A stretch of DNA of 64,000 bases from JAIOQJ01 sp963718635 (GTDB lineage: Bacteria; Planctomycetota; Planctomycetia; Gemmatales; Gemmataceae): the NCBI GenBank assembly GCA_963718635.1, contig OY970367.1, positions 4,960,001 to 5,024,000 on the forward strand. Direction: 5' to 3'. The notes under the pieces are model-generated. The model saw only the letters and a list, made by a program, of their open reading frames with translations. It was not told where the DNA came from and ran no database searches. Each line of letters opens with the position of its first letter. The stretch's first letter is position 1. The translations under genes were made by a program, and so were the position numbers. This document shows, piece by piece, positions 1 to 9,458 of this stretch.

Positions 1-10
1 GTGAGTATCC

Positions 11-955
11 TCAGGCGGCTTGGCTCAAGACAGGCCTTTCCTGCCAGGCGATTTGACGCGACAGCCCTTCTTCGAAGCCAATCTTTGGCTGCCAACCCGT
101 ATGCCGAGTGAACTTCGAAACATCCGCCCCGGTGTACTTCTGGTCGCCTTTGCGTTCGGCGACGCGCTGAACATTCGCAGTGCGACCGGTGATCTTTTCG
201 ATCTTGCGGATGACATCCATTACCGAAACCAGTTCGCCGCCGCCGATGTTGAAGGTTTCGCCGACGACGGTGTTGACGGCCATCACCGTTCCCTCAACGC
301 AGTCGGAAACGTATGTGTTGCCGCGCACTTGGGAGCCATCGCCAGTGAGCATGATCGGTCGACCTGCGAGCACGGCATCGATGAATTTGTGATAGCCCAT
401 GTCGGGCCGTTGCCTGGGCCCATAAACGGAGAAATAGCGCAGAATCACCGAAGGAACGTCGAACTCGTCCGCATAGATACGACAAAGATTTTCGCCCGCG
501 AGCTTGGTTACGCCATAGGGTGAGCTTGGTTTAAGCGGCAAGGTTTCATCGCCGGAAGCAAAACGGCCATAGACCGAAGATGTTGAAGCGTAGATGAAGC
601 GATTGAGATGCGCAGAATCTTTGACCGCATCGAGCAATCGTTGCGTGGCGATGATGTTGTTAGCGTCGTACTGTTCGAAGTGCGTCCAACTTTTGACCAG
701 GCCGGCCATGGCTGCAAGGTGAAAGACCCACTCGGCCCCGCTGACTGCAAGCTCGAGCGCATCTTCCACCAAGTTGATTTCTTGAAAGTTGAAGTTCTTC
801 CGGCCGCGCAAGGAACTGAGATTGCGCTCTTTCAGCGCACGCGGATAATAGCTGGTAAAGCAATCGATGCCCGTGACGCGGTGTCCATCGTTAAGAAGGC
901 GTTCACACAAGTGCGATCCGATGAATCCGGCAGCGCCGGTAACCAAACATTCCAT
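11..955 (-). CDS. NAD-dependent nucleotide-sugar epimerase (extended SDR)
   Basis: A 314-residue extended short-chain dehydrogenase, probably acting on a UDP-sugar for surface polysaccharide. The NAD-binding GAAGFIGSH lies at residues 7-15, and the catalytic SSPYGVTK has Tyr147 and Lys151 preceded by the STSS serine patch. The C-terminal half carries RYFSVYGPRQRPDM, typical of UDP-glucose/UDP-glucuronate 4-epimerase relatives. The frame stays open far upstream, but that part is low-complexity and runs into a palindromic repeat. I chose the ATG followed by ECLVTGAAG because AGGGA lies just before it and the Rossmann motif follows at once. The exact substrate cannot be read from sequence. Confidence 0.88.
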   Translation of the reverse strand: MECLVTGAAGFIGSHLCERLLNDGHRVTGIDCFTSYYPRALKERNLSSLRGRKNFNFQEINLVEDALELAVSGAEWVFHLAAMAGLVKSWTHFEQYDANNIIATQRLLDAVKDSAHLNRFIYASTSSVYGRFASGDETLPLKPSSPYGVTKLAGENLCRIYADEFDVPSVILRYFSVYGPRQRPDMGYHKFIDAVLAGRPIMLTGDGSQVRGNTYVSDCVEGTVMAVNTVVGETFNIGGGELVSVMDVIRKIEKITGRTANVQRVAERKGDQKYTGADVSKFTRHTGWQPKIGFEEGLSRQIAWQERPVLSQAA

Positions 956-1084
956 GAGCTTCCCTGCCCGAATATGGAGAATGGAGAAGATGATAGCACG
1001 ATGGCATCGGCATTCGCAATGGCGATTTAGGCGGGGTGAATTATTGGGTGCGTCAATCGATTCTGGCAAACTTTGAAATAATCG

Positions 1085-1270
1085 TGAAGCCCGTTTTACC
1101 CTCCCCCTGGCTTTGCAGGGGGAGGGCAGGGTGGGGGTCGAGCGCTCGCCCATCAACAACCGTCGCGATATTTCAAGCCATTCCCCCCACCCTGCCCTCC
1201 CGCGCAAAGCCGGGGGGAGGGTGGGAAGGGCGAGTTTTCGTTTTGCCAGAATTGGTTGGCGCACCCCAGA
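1085..1270. repeat. G/C-run palindromic repeat, family A copy 1
   Basis: Intergenic element built of C-rich and G-rich runs that pair with each other: CCTCCCCC and GGGGGAGGG at the left, CCCCCCACCCTGCCCTCC and GGGGGGAGGGTGGG at the right. A second copy with the same order of blocks lies at 17,500-17,650 and a degenerate one at 28,780-28,870. It ends with a TTGCCAGAAT tag (1243-1252) that also borders other palindromes in this window. Confidence 0.75.
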
Positions 1271-1413
1271 TTATTGACGAGGTTACTAATCTGAGCCGAC
1301 TGTAAACATTTACAAATAGAAGTGGCTGATGTGGAGGGGCGCCTGGGTTGAACCAACGTGAAAAAGACGGCTTAAAAGCCGTCCTATGTGGAAGTATTTC
1401 GATTAGCGTGCCG

Positions 1414-2454
1414 TTACCGAAGCGGCAGTGGTTCGGGCGGGAAGAGTACAACCGGCGGCGGCATTTGTCGCGCCTGATTTGCGGAGGCCGTCGAGGGCAA
1501 GGCCGAGACTGTTGAGGTAAGCGGGATCGGATCGCCGAGGCGTGTAGCAGGCTCGGCGAAGGTGCGGTCGCCGAAGCGCTGTTCATTCGCGATGGTAGGA
1601 GGCAGACCTCGGCTTACAGGAAGGGGGTCAAGCTGCGGTTGGGCCGGCGGGGCACTCTGCCGAACTACGAGTCGGGCATCGTCAGGCAGCGTATTGTTGC
1701 CGGGGTTGCGTGCGACGTCGGCATTACGGCCTTTGCGAAGATGGTCGAGCCAAGCTTGCTCCATCTCATCCACGCTCTTGTATTGGTAATAATTCTTCGC
1801 GGCATCATCCCAACCCCATTGCATGCCGTGGCCGATGAAGTCCAAGAACGTTTTGCGGTCATTCGTTTCCACCAGGAATTTGCTGATCGAATAACCTTCC
1901 GCATAGAGGACCATCACATCGCTTGGGTAGTCCTTCAGGTTGAACAAGCGACGCAAGGGCATGCCTCGGCCGGCATTCAGGATGTCACGGCACATACGAT
2001 CGTGACGGGTTCGCTCGAGCTCGTCTTCCGAATAGACTGAGCCCCCTTCGTCCGCCCAGCGCGGCACTGGCCGGCGGAAATGGTGCGCTAGCACCGTATG
2101 GGTGATCTCGTGTGGCAGGACGCTATTGCGCAGCCGGTCGAGTGGGCCTTCAATGAACATGGTTTGGTAGACTTGGCCTTCCGGGAAGGTGAATGACGTG
2201 GCGCCTTTCGCGCCGCTCATCGTCACGGTCACACGCAGAGGGCAGGGGGAGCCCCAGCGCGGCATCTCCTGGCCGAGCCATTCAATCGCTTTTTGCTTGC
2301 GATACTGTTCGGCGAGTTTGCCGAATTCTTGGGCCAATTCTTGGGTAGGCGCTTCGACGATGAAATTAGGGGACCGCACACTCGCGGCATTGACTGTCCC
2401 GGCGGCCATGAAGATGGCAGCCAGCATTCCCGGAACCCAGTGGCGGATCGCCAT
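1414..2454 (-). CDS. Secreted zinc metallopeptidase, peptidase-MA-like
   Basis: A 346-residue protein with an N-terminal signal peptide (hydrophobic residues 7-20, ending VNAAS). The zinc-binding HEITH is at residues 115-119, and WADEGG about 15 residues later supplies the likely third ligand, as in gluzincin peptidases of the MA-like family. The last ~90 residues are proline-rich and low complexity. Probably acts in the periplasm or outside the cell on proteins. It is a monocistronic minus-strand gene, with about 460 bases holding repeat A between it and the epimerase. The catalytic motif is seen directly; the family assignment is by motif and spacing. Confidence 0.75.
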   Translation of the reverse strand: MAIRHWVPGMLAAIFMAAGTVNAASVRSPNFIVEAPTQELAQEFGKLAEQYRKQKAIEWLGQEMPRWGSPCPLRVTVTMSGAKGATSFTFPEGQVYQTMFIEGPLDRLRNSVLPHEITHTVLAHHFRRPVPRWADEGGSVYSEDELERTRHDRMCRDILNAGRGMPLRRLFNLKDYPSDVMVLYAEGYSISKFLVETNDRKTFLDFIGHGMQWGWDDAAKNYYQYKSVDEMEQAWLDHLRKGRNADVARNPGNNTLPDDARLVVRQSAPPAQPQLDPLPVSRGLPPTIANEQRFGDRTFAEPATRLGDPIPLTSTVSALPSTASANQARQMPPPVVLFPPEPLPLR

Positions 2455-3103
2455 TCAAGACCTCCAAGTCAGGTAACCGCAGCCTCATCATGAGACGCAG
2501 CCGAGACAAGTCTAACCGCAAAAGTTGAGCCGTGTGAAAGTGTGGAAACGAAAAAGCCGGAGAAGCGATGCCGAAGGCAAGGCGCGTGCCACACTTAGGG
2601 ATCGCAGCGCTAAGACCGATTGCACCACGCTTTGTAGCCGGTTTGTAAGTTCTGCAAGACGATCAGGAACTTTGATTAAAGTTTGTAAAAATGACATGGA
2701 GAGAGTGTTTTACAGCACCGTTGCTGCTGCAGACGATGACAAACATACCGACAATAAAATTTGGGACAAAAAAATAAGAATGAATACAGGACTGCATGGT
2801 TGCTTCGGGTTAGTGTGCGGCGCGGTTATCTCCTTTTTCGGCTGTTCATGTTTGAAATGCGTTCGTTCACTCTTATTTTTTTGTACCAAATTTTTTTGTC
2901 GTCTCTTCTTGTTTCGCTTTCTTTTGCAAAGCAAATCGTTCATCGAAACCCGCAATCGGCATTGCTCGAATTGCCGTTTCGAGTCAAAATGCCGACCGCG
3001 AGTGATGCCCACGCATGGATGCGTCCCATCGGGGAACTGGTTGCGCATGGTGTGCGTGGTTAGGTTTGCGTTCGATGGCCGGTTCCCCTCGGCGTGGTTC
3101 TTC
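2455..3103. other. AT-rich gap without a convincing gene
   Basis: About 650 bases, T-rich around 2870-2940. A reading frame is open through it in phase with the following membrane protein, but its translation is Cys/Phe/Arg-rich and looks non-coding, so the upstream ATG at 2525 is not believed. No clear promoter or hairpin was recognised. Confidence 0.5.
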
Positions 3104-5134
3104 GTGTCAGACACTTCCGAAAAGAACAGTGGCAAAGGGACTCCTTTGCCTTGGGTGATTCTCAGCGGTTTTCTAGGCATTTTCGCGATCGGCACGCCGG
3201 CGGTCAACAACGCGGCCAAGCCGAGGGAGCCCGAGAAGAAAGAAGCGCCGGCCGACCCGACACCGTTTCGCATTTCGGGCAAAAATCCGTTGAAGCCCGT
3301 CTACGATTTCTATGCGACGCACGATGGCCGTTGGGATCCCGAAGACGACCTCCGCCGCAATCTGCATAACTTTCAGGTCGAGTTTTTGATTGCAACCGTG
3401 CCCGACCCGATCGACACGCCTTACGGTTATGCGTTCGATCAAGTGGTGGACGCGATTCAGCGCGCGGTTGAGAAAAAGAACGGGTACGTACTCGATCGCT
3501 CCTGGCTGCCTTGGGAAATCGACAAGAAGCCGAAAAGCGGCAAGGGCGACGATGCCGACAAGATCGGGACAAACTATCGCGAAGCCTTTCCCGGTGTGCT
3601 CCTTTTTCGACACAGCAAGCATGCGGACAAGAAGATCAACCATGCGGGACTCTGCATGGTGTTTCTGGTCGGTGAAACACCGATGGGCGGCCTGAACAAG
3701 CGCGCCTTCACCCAGGCGCTGAAGATGATGGCTTCTGCCGGACATTCGACGACTGAGCCCGTTCGCATCATCGGGCCTTATTTCTCGGGCTCGCAAACTT
3801 CGTTGCAGTTCGTGATCGGCGACTGGTGGGCCGGTGTGAGCAATTGGAGCGGCGATGTCTGGACGGGGATAAAGAATTGGCCACCCTTCAATCCGATGTT
3901 TCGTTTCGACGTGATCAGCGGCAACGCCACCGCTTTGAACTTCAACGATTACTTCAAGATCGATCCCTATGCCGACGGGCAGCCTGCCTGGCAGGCGGAT
4001 AAATTTTCGCTGAGTGCTACCGTCATCCCGACAAAGACAGTGATTTCCGCGATGCTGCGCTACCTGACCCGGCGCGACGGTTGTCGATCGAACGAGCCGA
4101 TCGCCAAAGGGATTTCGCATATCCCCGGCAAAGTCGCCTTGCTTACCGAATCGAACACCGGCTTTGGCAAAAGCTTGAACAGCATCAATCGACAAGACAT
4201 TCTGATGCTCCGTTTTCCCCTGCACATCTCGCACGTGAAGACGGAATATACGCAGGCGTTCCGCAAGAAAGATGAGCAAGAGGGGGTGAAGCACGACGAC
4301 TTGTTGGTGCCTTCGCGCTTTGAGGAAGCCCACCCGGCCAGTGAAGGCGTGCCCTCCCAAGGCGGAGCGACGACGACGGCCGTCAATGCGCAAGTGCTAT
4401 CGAACATCCTGGCGACGATCGTGCGCGAACAGTGCCGTTATGTCGGCGTAGTAGCGAGCGATACGCGCGACAAGCTCTTCCTCATTCGGCTCATTCGCGA
4501 GTTCTGCCCTGATGTCCACGTCTTTGTCACCGATGCAGATCAACTCTTGTTGCACCCCGATTATCGCTACCACATGCGCGGCGTGATCGTCGGCTCAACC
4601 TATCCTTTGCTCGCGCAGAATCAGCGCTGGGTGAAGCCGGACGAGCGCGAACGCATCCTCTTCGCCACCGTAGGCGCGCAAGGATGTTACAACGCAACGG
4701 CGATGCACTTGGGGCTCTATAAGGAACTGCTCGAATACGCGCCGCCGACGTTTGTGGAGCGCGATGCGGGGGACGATGCCCAAAGCCTGCAAAGGCCGCC
4801 CATCTGGATCAGCGTCGTATCTCCTAATGGAACCATGGTGCCTTTGCAGGTCTTCACGGAATACGACGATTCCAGCCATATCATGCGGCTTAACCCCCAG
4901 CCTGCCGGCCAAAGCCAGCATGTGCCGCTTACCTATCCCGGCGCCATGTTGCCCGTCGGGGTCAGCCTCATGGCCTTCTGGTTGTTCCTTATCTATCAGG
5001 CGCTTTTCACGCGCTCCTCGCGCATGTTCTGGGAACCCGCTGGGCGCAGGGCGAATTCTCGCTGCCGCAACTTTGCTACCGCAATCTCCTGCTCGGCTCA
5101 CAGGCTGTGCTGGCATTGCCGATGTTCCTGCTGA
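3104..5134 (+). CDS. Large receptor-like membrane protein, N-terminal part
   Basis: First segment of a ~1,200-residue protein that continues in another frame after about 5036. The start is uncertain; I place it at a GTG giving VSDTSEKNSG, followed by a hydrophobic segment (WVILSGFLGIFAIGTPAV). A long soluble region follows, with FLIATVPDPIDTPYG, GVLLFRHSKHADK and IIGPYFSGSQTSL. A later stretch (CRYVGVVASDTRDKLFLIRL, then VHVFVTDADQLLL and MRGVIVGSTYPLL) resembles a periplasmic-binding or receptor-like fold. It ends in a transmembrane helix near 4960-5010. In this frame the real product seems to run to FWE at about 5035; the rest is out of frame. Function unknown. Confidence 0.6.
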   Translation: MSDTSEKNSGKGTPLPWVILSGFLGIFAIGTPAVNNAAKPREPEKKEAPADPTPFRISGKNPLKPVYDFYATHDGRWDPEDDLRRNLHNFQVEFLIATVPDPIDTPYGYAFDQVVDAIQRAVEKKNGYVLDRSWLPWEIDKKPKSGKGDDADKIGTNYREAFPGVLLFRHSKHADKKINHAGLCMVFLVGETPMGGLNKRAFTQALKMMASAGHSTTEPVRIIGPYFSGSQTSLQFVIGDWWAGVSNWSGDVWTGIKNWPPFNPMFRFDVISGNATALNFNDYFKIDPYADGQPAWQADKFSLSATVIPTKTVISAMLRYLTRRDGCRSNEPIAKGISHIPGKVALLTESNTGFGKSLNSINRQDILMLRFPLHISHVKTEYTQAFRKKDEQEGVKHDDLLVPSRFEEAHPASEGVPSQGGATTTAVNAQVLSNILATIVREQCRYVGVVASDTRDKLFLIRLIREFCPDVHVFVTDADQLLLHPDYRYHMRGVIVGSTYPLLAQNQRWVKPDERERILFATVGAQGCYNATAMHLGLYKELLEYAPPTFVERDAGDDAQSLQRPPIWISVVSPNGTMVPLQVFTEYDDSSHIMRLNPQPAGQSQHVPLTYPGAMLPVGVSLMAFWLFLIYQALFTRSSRMFWEPAGRRANSRCRNFATAISCSAHRLCWHCRCSC

Positions 5135-6033
5135 TCTGCACACATGCGCATGCCAACGAATTTCGCTCCATCTGGATGTCGGTGCTGGTAGCGCTCGGCG
5201 TCGCCATCCTGGCCGGCTTTGCGCTCGGCATGATCAAGCCACTCTGCTGGCCGCCATCGCGAATCGGGCAATTTGCGAATTGGCTAAGGCCGCGTAAACT
5301 GCAAGGCGGGCGCTTGGAACAATGGAGTTGGGCGGCGGTCAACATCGCCCTTGTCGCTCTTATTGTTAGTTTCGCCGTATTGTTCATCGGCCGCTTCTGG
5401 ACCTACGGCGGCCCTACGCGACGGACGCTTTTCTATATCCGTGCGGTTGACCTTACCTCCGGAATGTCTCCGCTTACTCCGCTGTTCTTCATGAGCATGG
5501 GCTTCTCCGCCTGGGCATTCTTTCAATTACGGCGCTCCGCCCAGATCGATCGTTATGTCGTGCCGCCGCCTTTTCCAGCCGGCGCGGATGATGGCCCCAC
5601 TCACGGCGCCTTTGCCCGCATCAACAATCTCGATCGCTCCGCGCAAGAAGAAGTGCACCATGAAAATGTCGCGGTGCGGCATTCGAAAGCGGTCGTGCTT
5701 GGCGGCATGGCCCTCTTTGCCCTGGCGCTAGGCGTGTGGCTGCAATCGCTGCCGAGCGTGGAAGGCTTCACGTGGGATGGGCTCTTTTTCACCGGCTTCG
5801 CGGCGCTATTCGCCTTGAATCTATCGATCCTTGTTCGACTCCTCTACCTCTGGCGGCGAACGAAGCGCTTGCTCGATGCGATCGCTCTAGTCCCGATGAT
5901 GCGCGCCTTTGGCCGGCTGCCGACCAAGGCTTCTGCGTTATTTGGAAAATACCTCTTCGCCCAGCGCCCGAAACTGGAACATCTGCAACTGCCTTTACAC
6001 GAACTGCGCCTGTTGGCAGGCGCTGGCCCATGA
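5038..6033 (+). CDS. Large receptor-like membrane protein, middle part
   Basis: Continuation of the preceding segment after an apparent one-base deletion in the GGGAACCCGC run near 5031-5040. It reads TRWAQGEFSLPQLCYRN and then about six hydrophobic segments, among them VLALPMFLLICTHA, IWMSVLVALGVAILAGFALG and ALVALIVSFAVLFIGRF. Charged loops include a stretch ending RRSAQIDRYVVPPP. It leaves frame near 6016, where one extra base moves the reading to the next segment. An independent start at 5107 would cut the first helix, so this is best read as one interrupted gene. Confidence 0.55.
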   Translation, partial: RWAQGEFSLPQLCYRNLLLGSQAVLALPMFLLICTHAHANEFRSIWMSVLVALGVAILAGFALGMIKPLCWPPSRIGQFANWLRPRKLQGGRLEQWSWAAVNIALVALIVSFAVLFIGRFWTYGGPTRRTLFYIRAVDLTSGMSPLTPLFFMSMGFSAWAFFQLRRSAQIDRYVVPPPFPAGADDGPTHGAFARINNLDRSAQEEVHHENVAVRHSKAVVLGGMALFALALGVWLQSLPSVEGFTWDGLFFTGFAALFALNLSILVRLLYLWRRTKRLLDAIALVPMMRAFGRLPTKASALFGKYLFAQRPKLEHLQLPLHELRLLAGAGP

Positions 6034-6703
6034 TGCGGATGCCCCGAAGGAACTGGCCGACCTGGATAAAATTGCAGACGCGCTCGACCGCCGACTCCAA
6101 GAAGGGCTCATTCAAGGGGCCGGCAAGATGAATGCCCAAAGGGCGGAGCGCGACTTGCGCGGCAAGCTCAGTGCGGTGGCCGCGAACTGTTTGACGGCGC
6201 TGGCGCCTCGCTGGAAGAATCTTCCTGTCGAAGACGCCTACGGTGAAGGAACTCCTAAAAGCAAGGACGAGAAGGCGGCCGACCTGAAAGAAGAGCCCGC
6301 CTGGATAGCGCCCGCGGAGAACGTCGTCGCCACACAGATTATCGTTTACGTCAGCCAGTTCTTTGCTCAACTGCGCGGATTGGTCGTCGCAGCGCTGGTG
6401 TGCACGTCACTGCTGCTGCTCTCGGCGACGTCTTATACCTTCCACCCCGAACGACTGCTTCTTATCTGCCTGCTGGGACTGAGTGCCATCGGTATCGCCG
6501 GAGTGCTTTGGGTATTGATCGAGATGAACCGCGATGAAGTGGTCGCCCGTATTCTGAAAACGACGCCGGGCAAGTTCTCCCTCGATTCCGGAATCGTCGG
6601 CTCGTTCCTGACATATGTGGTTCCTACGGTAGGCATCCTCGCCGCCCAGCTATCCGGCAGCTTCCGCTGGCTGCTCGAACCGATCATGCACGTGATGAAG
6701 TAA
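6017..6703 (+). CDS. Large receptor-like membrane protein, C-terminal part
   Basis: Third segment of the same protein. After an apparent extra base near 6016 it continues QALAHDADAPKELADLDKIA, a charged helical region, and then three further hydrophobic segments including LVVAALVCTSLLLLSATSY and LLLICLLGLSAIGIAGVLWV. It ends 11 bases before a perfect 28-bp hairpin. No family is recognised. The topology over all segments is an N-terminal anchor, a large soluble receptor-like domain and a C-terminal bundle of roughly ten helices. Confidence 0.55.
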   Translation, partial: QALAHDADAPKELADLDKIADALDRRLQEGLIQGAGKMNAQRAERDLRGKLSAVAANCLTALAPRWKNLPVEDAYGEGTPKSKDEKAADLKEEPAWIAPAENVVATQIIVYVSQFFAQLRGLVVAALVCTSLLLLSATSYTFHPERLLLICLLGLSAIGIAGVLWVLIEMNRDEVVARILKTTPGKFSLDSGIVGSFLTYVVPTVGILAAQLSGSFRWLLEPIMHVMK

Positions 6704-6714
6704 CTTTCTCGTTT

Positions 6715-6774
6715 GCCGCGACGCCCGTTAGCCGCGACGCTCCGCAGAGCGTCGCGGCTAACGGGCGTCGCGGC
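6715..6774. repeat. TTAGCCGCGAC palindrome (family B), perfect 28-bp hairpin
   Basis: Arms 6715-6742 and 6747-6774 are perfectly complementary, with a four-base loop CGCA. Each arm carries CCGTTAGCCGCGACGC or its complement. It lies just after the stop of the membrane protein, so it could end transcription, but no T-run follows. Relatives lie at 22,898-23,114, 43,560-43,646 and 53,844-53,896. Confidence 0.85.
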
Positions 6775-6813
6775 TAACAAGCGGTCACAGTTGTCAGACC
6801 CGCAGGAAAATTC

Positions 6814-8313
6814 ATGCACGACCAACAATTACAACACCGTCTCCTCTATCCTTCCCGCATCGCGCAGCTGCTGCAACGAGCTACCGCCCTCGAACAGACT
6901 CCCCCGACCCACCCCGCGCCAAGCTCCCTACGCTTTTATGCGCTGCTAGCACTCATTTTCAGTGCCCAGCTATTCCTCGCAGCGCGGCTCGCGCCCATAG
7001 ACGATGAACTCTATTACTGGTGTTGGTCGCGCACGCTGCAAGCGAGCTACTTTGATCACCCGCCGATGACGGCCTATCTGATTCGCGCTTCGACATCGAT
7101 CTTCGGCGACACGCTGCTCGGCGTCCGTTTCGGCGCCTGCCTTTGTTCACTCGGAACCTTGTTATTGATTGCGCAGCTAACAGGCAAAAGAGGGCTGGGC
7201 TTTTTGCTCGTCACGCCGGTGTTCGCGTTAGGCACGCTATTGATGACGCCCGATGCTCCCTTGCTCTTCTTCTGGGCTGCATATGCCGTCTGGCTCGTCC
7301 AAATGCAGCGGGCCGAGAATCCTTCATACGCACACTGGCTGCTGGGCGGACTCTTGCTGGGCCTTGGCGGGCTGAGCAAATATACGATGATCTTCGCCCT
7401 GCCCGGAGCGGTTTCTTCCTTCGCCTTGGCCGGGCGAGCGTTTCCTTACCGCCGCTTCGCCTTCCACCTGCTGGTTTCGATGGTCGTCGCTTCGCCCGTG
7501 CTGCTATTCAATTATTGGCACGATTTTGTCGCCTTTCGGTATCAGTTTCTCCATGCCGCCGGCGCCTCTGACGACAACAACGGCTTCAAACCCTTTCGCA
7601 TCTTCGAATATGCCGGCGTGCAAATCGCTCTGTTCGGGACGCTGCCGTTTCTGCTGCTCCCTTGGTGCATTGCCCATTGGCGAACACTGGCGGAAAACTC
7701 CCTACTGCGTATCTGCTTAGGCCTATTTCTGGCGCCCGCCCTCTTTTTTCTCCTCAAAGGAACACTAGGCCGAGTGGAAGGCAATTGGCCGTTCATCTGT
7801 TATGTCACACTGATGCCGCTGGCTCTCTACGCGGCCAATACTAAGCCTGCAAGGCACTGGTTCAACCGCTGGGGCTTCAAGGCCGCTTTTGCCATTCCCT
7901 TAGGCGTCACCCTCTTTGTGTTGGCTCATGCATTCCTTTCCCTGCCGCTGCCGGCTGGGGGTGATCGGATGGGCAAGTTGCAAGCCCGTTATAGTGCGGT
8001 AGCCGAGGTGAGCCGTTGGGCGCATGAAGCTGGAGATGTACGTCTCTATGCCGTGAACTATCAGATGACGAGCCAACTCCGCTTTCAGAAAGTGAACGCC
8101 GAGCAATTTCCCGATCAAAGCCGGCCCAGCCATTTCACGATGGAAACTTCACACTGGCAAGAAGAGCCCATCCTCTATTTCGTCGGCCTGAATACGCGCG
8201 TGTGCGATTTGACACTGCCCCAAGATTTCACCCTGCACTATACAACACCAGCAGTTGTCGCCCAATTTCCGGAGGTGGTGCGCGGAGAAGTGACGGCGCT
8301 TATACAATTTTAA
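6814..8313 (+). CDS. ArnT/GT39-like integral membrane glycosyltransferase
   Basis: A 499-residue polytopic membrane protein of the dolichyl-phosphate-mannose / ArnT glycosyltransferase superfamily, which moves a sugar from a polyprenyl-phosphate donor to an acceptor on the outer face of the membrane. The N-terminal signature is clear: after the first helix comes APIDDELYYWCWSRTL, with the paired acidic residues, then SYFDHPPMTAYLIR. About ten hydrophobic segments follow, then a soluble C-terminal domain containing YAVNYQMTSQLRFQ. The acceptor is unknown (glycan, lipid or protein). The gene stands alone after the family B hairpin; the start is the first ATG of the frame. Confidence 0.85.
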   Translation: MHDQQLQHRLLYPSRIAQLLQRATALEQTPPTHPAPSSLRFYALLALIFSAQLFLAARLAPIDDELYYWCWSRTLQASYFDHPPMTAYLIRASTSIFGDTLLGVRFGACLCSLGTLLLIAQLTGKRGLGFLLVTPVFALGTLLMTPDAPLLFFWAAYAVWLVQMQRAENPSYAHWLLGGLLLGLGGLSKYTMIFALPGAVSSFALAGRAFPYRRFAFHLLVSMVVASPVLLFNYWHDFVAFRYQFLHAAGASDDNNGFKPFRIFEYAGVQIALFGTLPFLLLPWCIAHWRTLAENSLLRICLGLFLAPALFFLLKGTLGRVEGNWPFICYVTLMPLALYAANTKPARHWFNRWGFKAAFAIPLGVTLFVLAHAFLSLPLPAGGDRMGKLQARYSAVAEVSRWAHEAGDVRLYAVNYQMTSQLRFQKVNAEQFPDQSRPSHFTMETSHWQEEPILYFVGLNTRVCDLTLPQDFTLHYTTPAVVAQFPEVVRGEVTALIQF

Positions 8314-8485
8314 AAAGTGTGAGGTTGGAGCGCTAGCAAGAGAATCCGGCAGCCCGGACGTCAGCGGTCGCTGAGAGAATCGCGTATTCGAGCGTATCGG
8401 CTTCGCGATCAAAGGCAATGAAGGTGATATTGTTGCGTGCCAAAATTGTGCCGTCGTCGCAACCAGCCGCATAGAGCAATTTGCA

Positions 8486-9118
8486 TTACCGCAACATAGC
8501 ATTTAAGACCCCGAGCAATTCGCGCCTTGAGGAGCGATGAATATTACCTAATGCATCGCGTACGGCTGCACACCTAAAACGCTGGGGCGAAATGCCGGAG
8601 GAACGTAAGCGGGCTACCGTTATATGGAAGCTGAAACTTTGACCCGGCGCTAGCTGTCGTTCACGCTGACTTTCGCCAGTTATGTCGTCAATTAATGGGA
8701 GTAATTGCTCTCGGGTGTCGAGCTCTAAAAAGAAGTTGTGCAAGAAAAGTGGTTGCTTGGTCGTGTTGCGCACCGTGAGCGAGATTGCATCAATAACCCC
8801 GCCCATTCCCAGTTTAATGATCGCGGCCTCAACCTTCAAAAGACCACTCCGGTTGAATAAAGACAGCTGATAACGAGCTTTGACAATGCACCATGTAACA
8901 AAAGACACCCCCACCCCGGAAAATATCCACTCTTTATTTTTGTTTATTAATTCAAACACTGGATCCACCTTTTTATAATCCCTCTGGCTTTCGGATAATT
9001 CGTTGTCCACCACCGGTTCCAGGATACTTATTCTCGTCACTATTTTTGATTCCTGCCCAATCGTCAAAGAATTGCCGATCTGCAGCGATTGAGACGCGAA
9101 TAGCTTCGGCCAATTCAA
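8486..9118 (-). CDS. Hypothetical protein with one membrane segment
   Basis: Not recognised. 210 residues from the first ATG, which would overlap the upstream gene by 146 bases; an internal GTG at 9041 with AGGA upstream would reduce the overlap to about 70 bases. It has one hydrophobic segment (IFSGVGVSFVTWCIVKA), then a beta-rich domain (GVIDAISLTVRNTTKQPLFL, QLAPGQSFSFHITVARL). The domain looks like a small immunoglobulin-like or surface-exposed fold. It is probably co-transcribed with the 103-residue gene just upstream. Confidence 0.5.
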   Translation of the reverse strand: MNWPKLFASQSLQIGNSLTIGQESKIVTRISILEPVVDNELSESQRDYKKVDPVFELINKNKEWIFSGVGVSFVTWCIVKARYQLSLFNRSGLLKVEAAIIKLGMGGVIDAISLTVRNTTKQPLFLHNFFLELDTREQLLPLIDDITGESQRERQLAPGQSFSFHITVARLRSSGISPQRFRCAAVRDALGNIHRSSRRELLGVLNAMLR

Positions 9119-9284
9119 CGACGTCTACATCGGTCGGCTCTTGATTCAAAGAATTTGTTAAAACTCGTCGAGCAGAGTCCTCGATCGAGAGACCTTCAAA
9201 TCCTTTGTCGTACCGCCGCATGCGACGAACCTCATGGACAAGTGCTTGGATCGTCATCAAAAAGTCCCCCATTTTTGGTGCCAA
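8973..9284 (-). CDS. Small hypothetical protein
   Basis: 103 residues, mainly helical and charged (ALVHEVRRMRRYDKGFEGLS, VELAEAIRVSIAADRQFFDD), with no signal or membrane segment. The ATG at 9284 and one 15 bases inside are both possible starts. It is the upstream partner of the membrane-anchored gene it overlaps. No family recognised. Confidence 0.45.
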   Translation of the reverse strand: MAPKMGDFLMTIQALVHEVRRMRRYDKGFEGLSIEDSARRVLTNSLNQEPTDVDVVELAEAIRVSIAADRQFFDDWAGIKNSDENKYPGTGGGQRIIRKPEGL

Positions 9285-9458
9285 ACAAAGAAATAGCTAG
9301 CCCCTATAACGCTACGTCAGCAGATTCAGGAGGCCAGTCTTGAGTGCAGATTTGAAATCAAGGATTGCAATATCGCCGCAGATTCTTTGCTATTTGGTGT
9401 CGGTCGATTTTCCAATGGTTTATCATATTTACCTAACGAGCCAGACGATGAAAGCCCT

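Noticed and set aside
2525..3103. N-terminal extension of the large membrane protein from an ATG at 2525
   Set aside because: The translation is Cys/Phe/Arg-rich, unlike a signal or domain, in an AT-rich stretch; a GTG just before a hydrophobic anchor is more credible.
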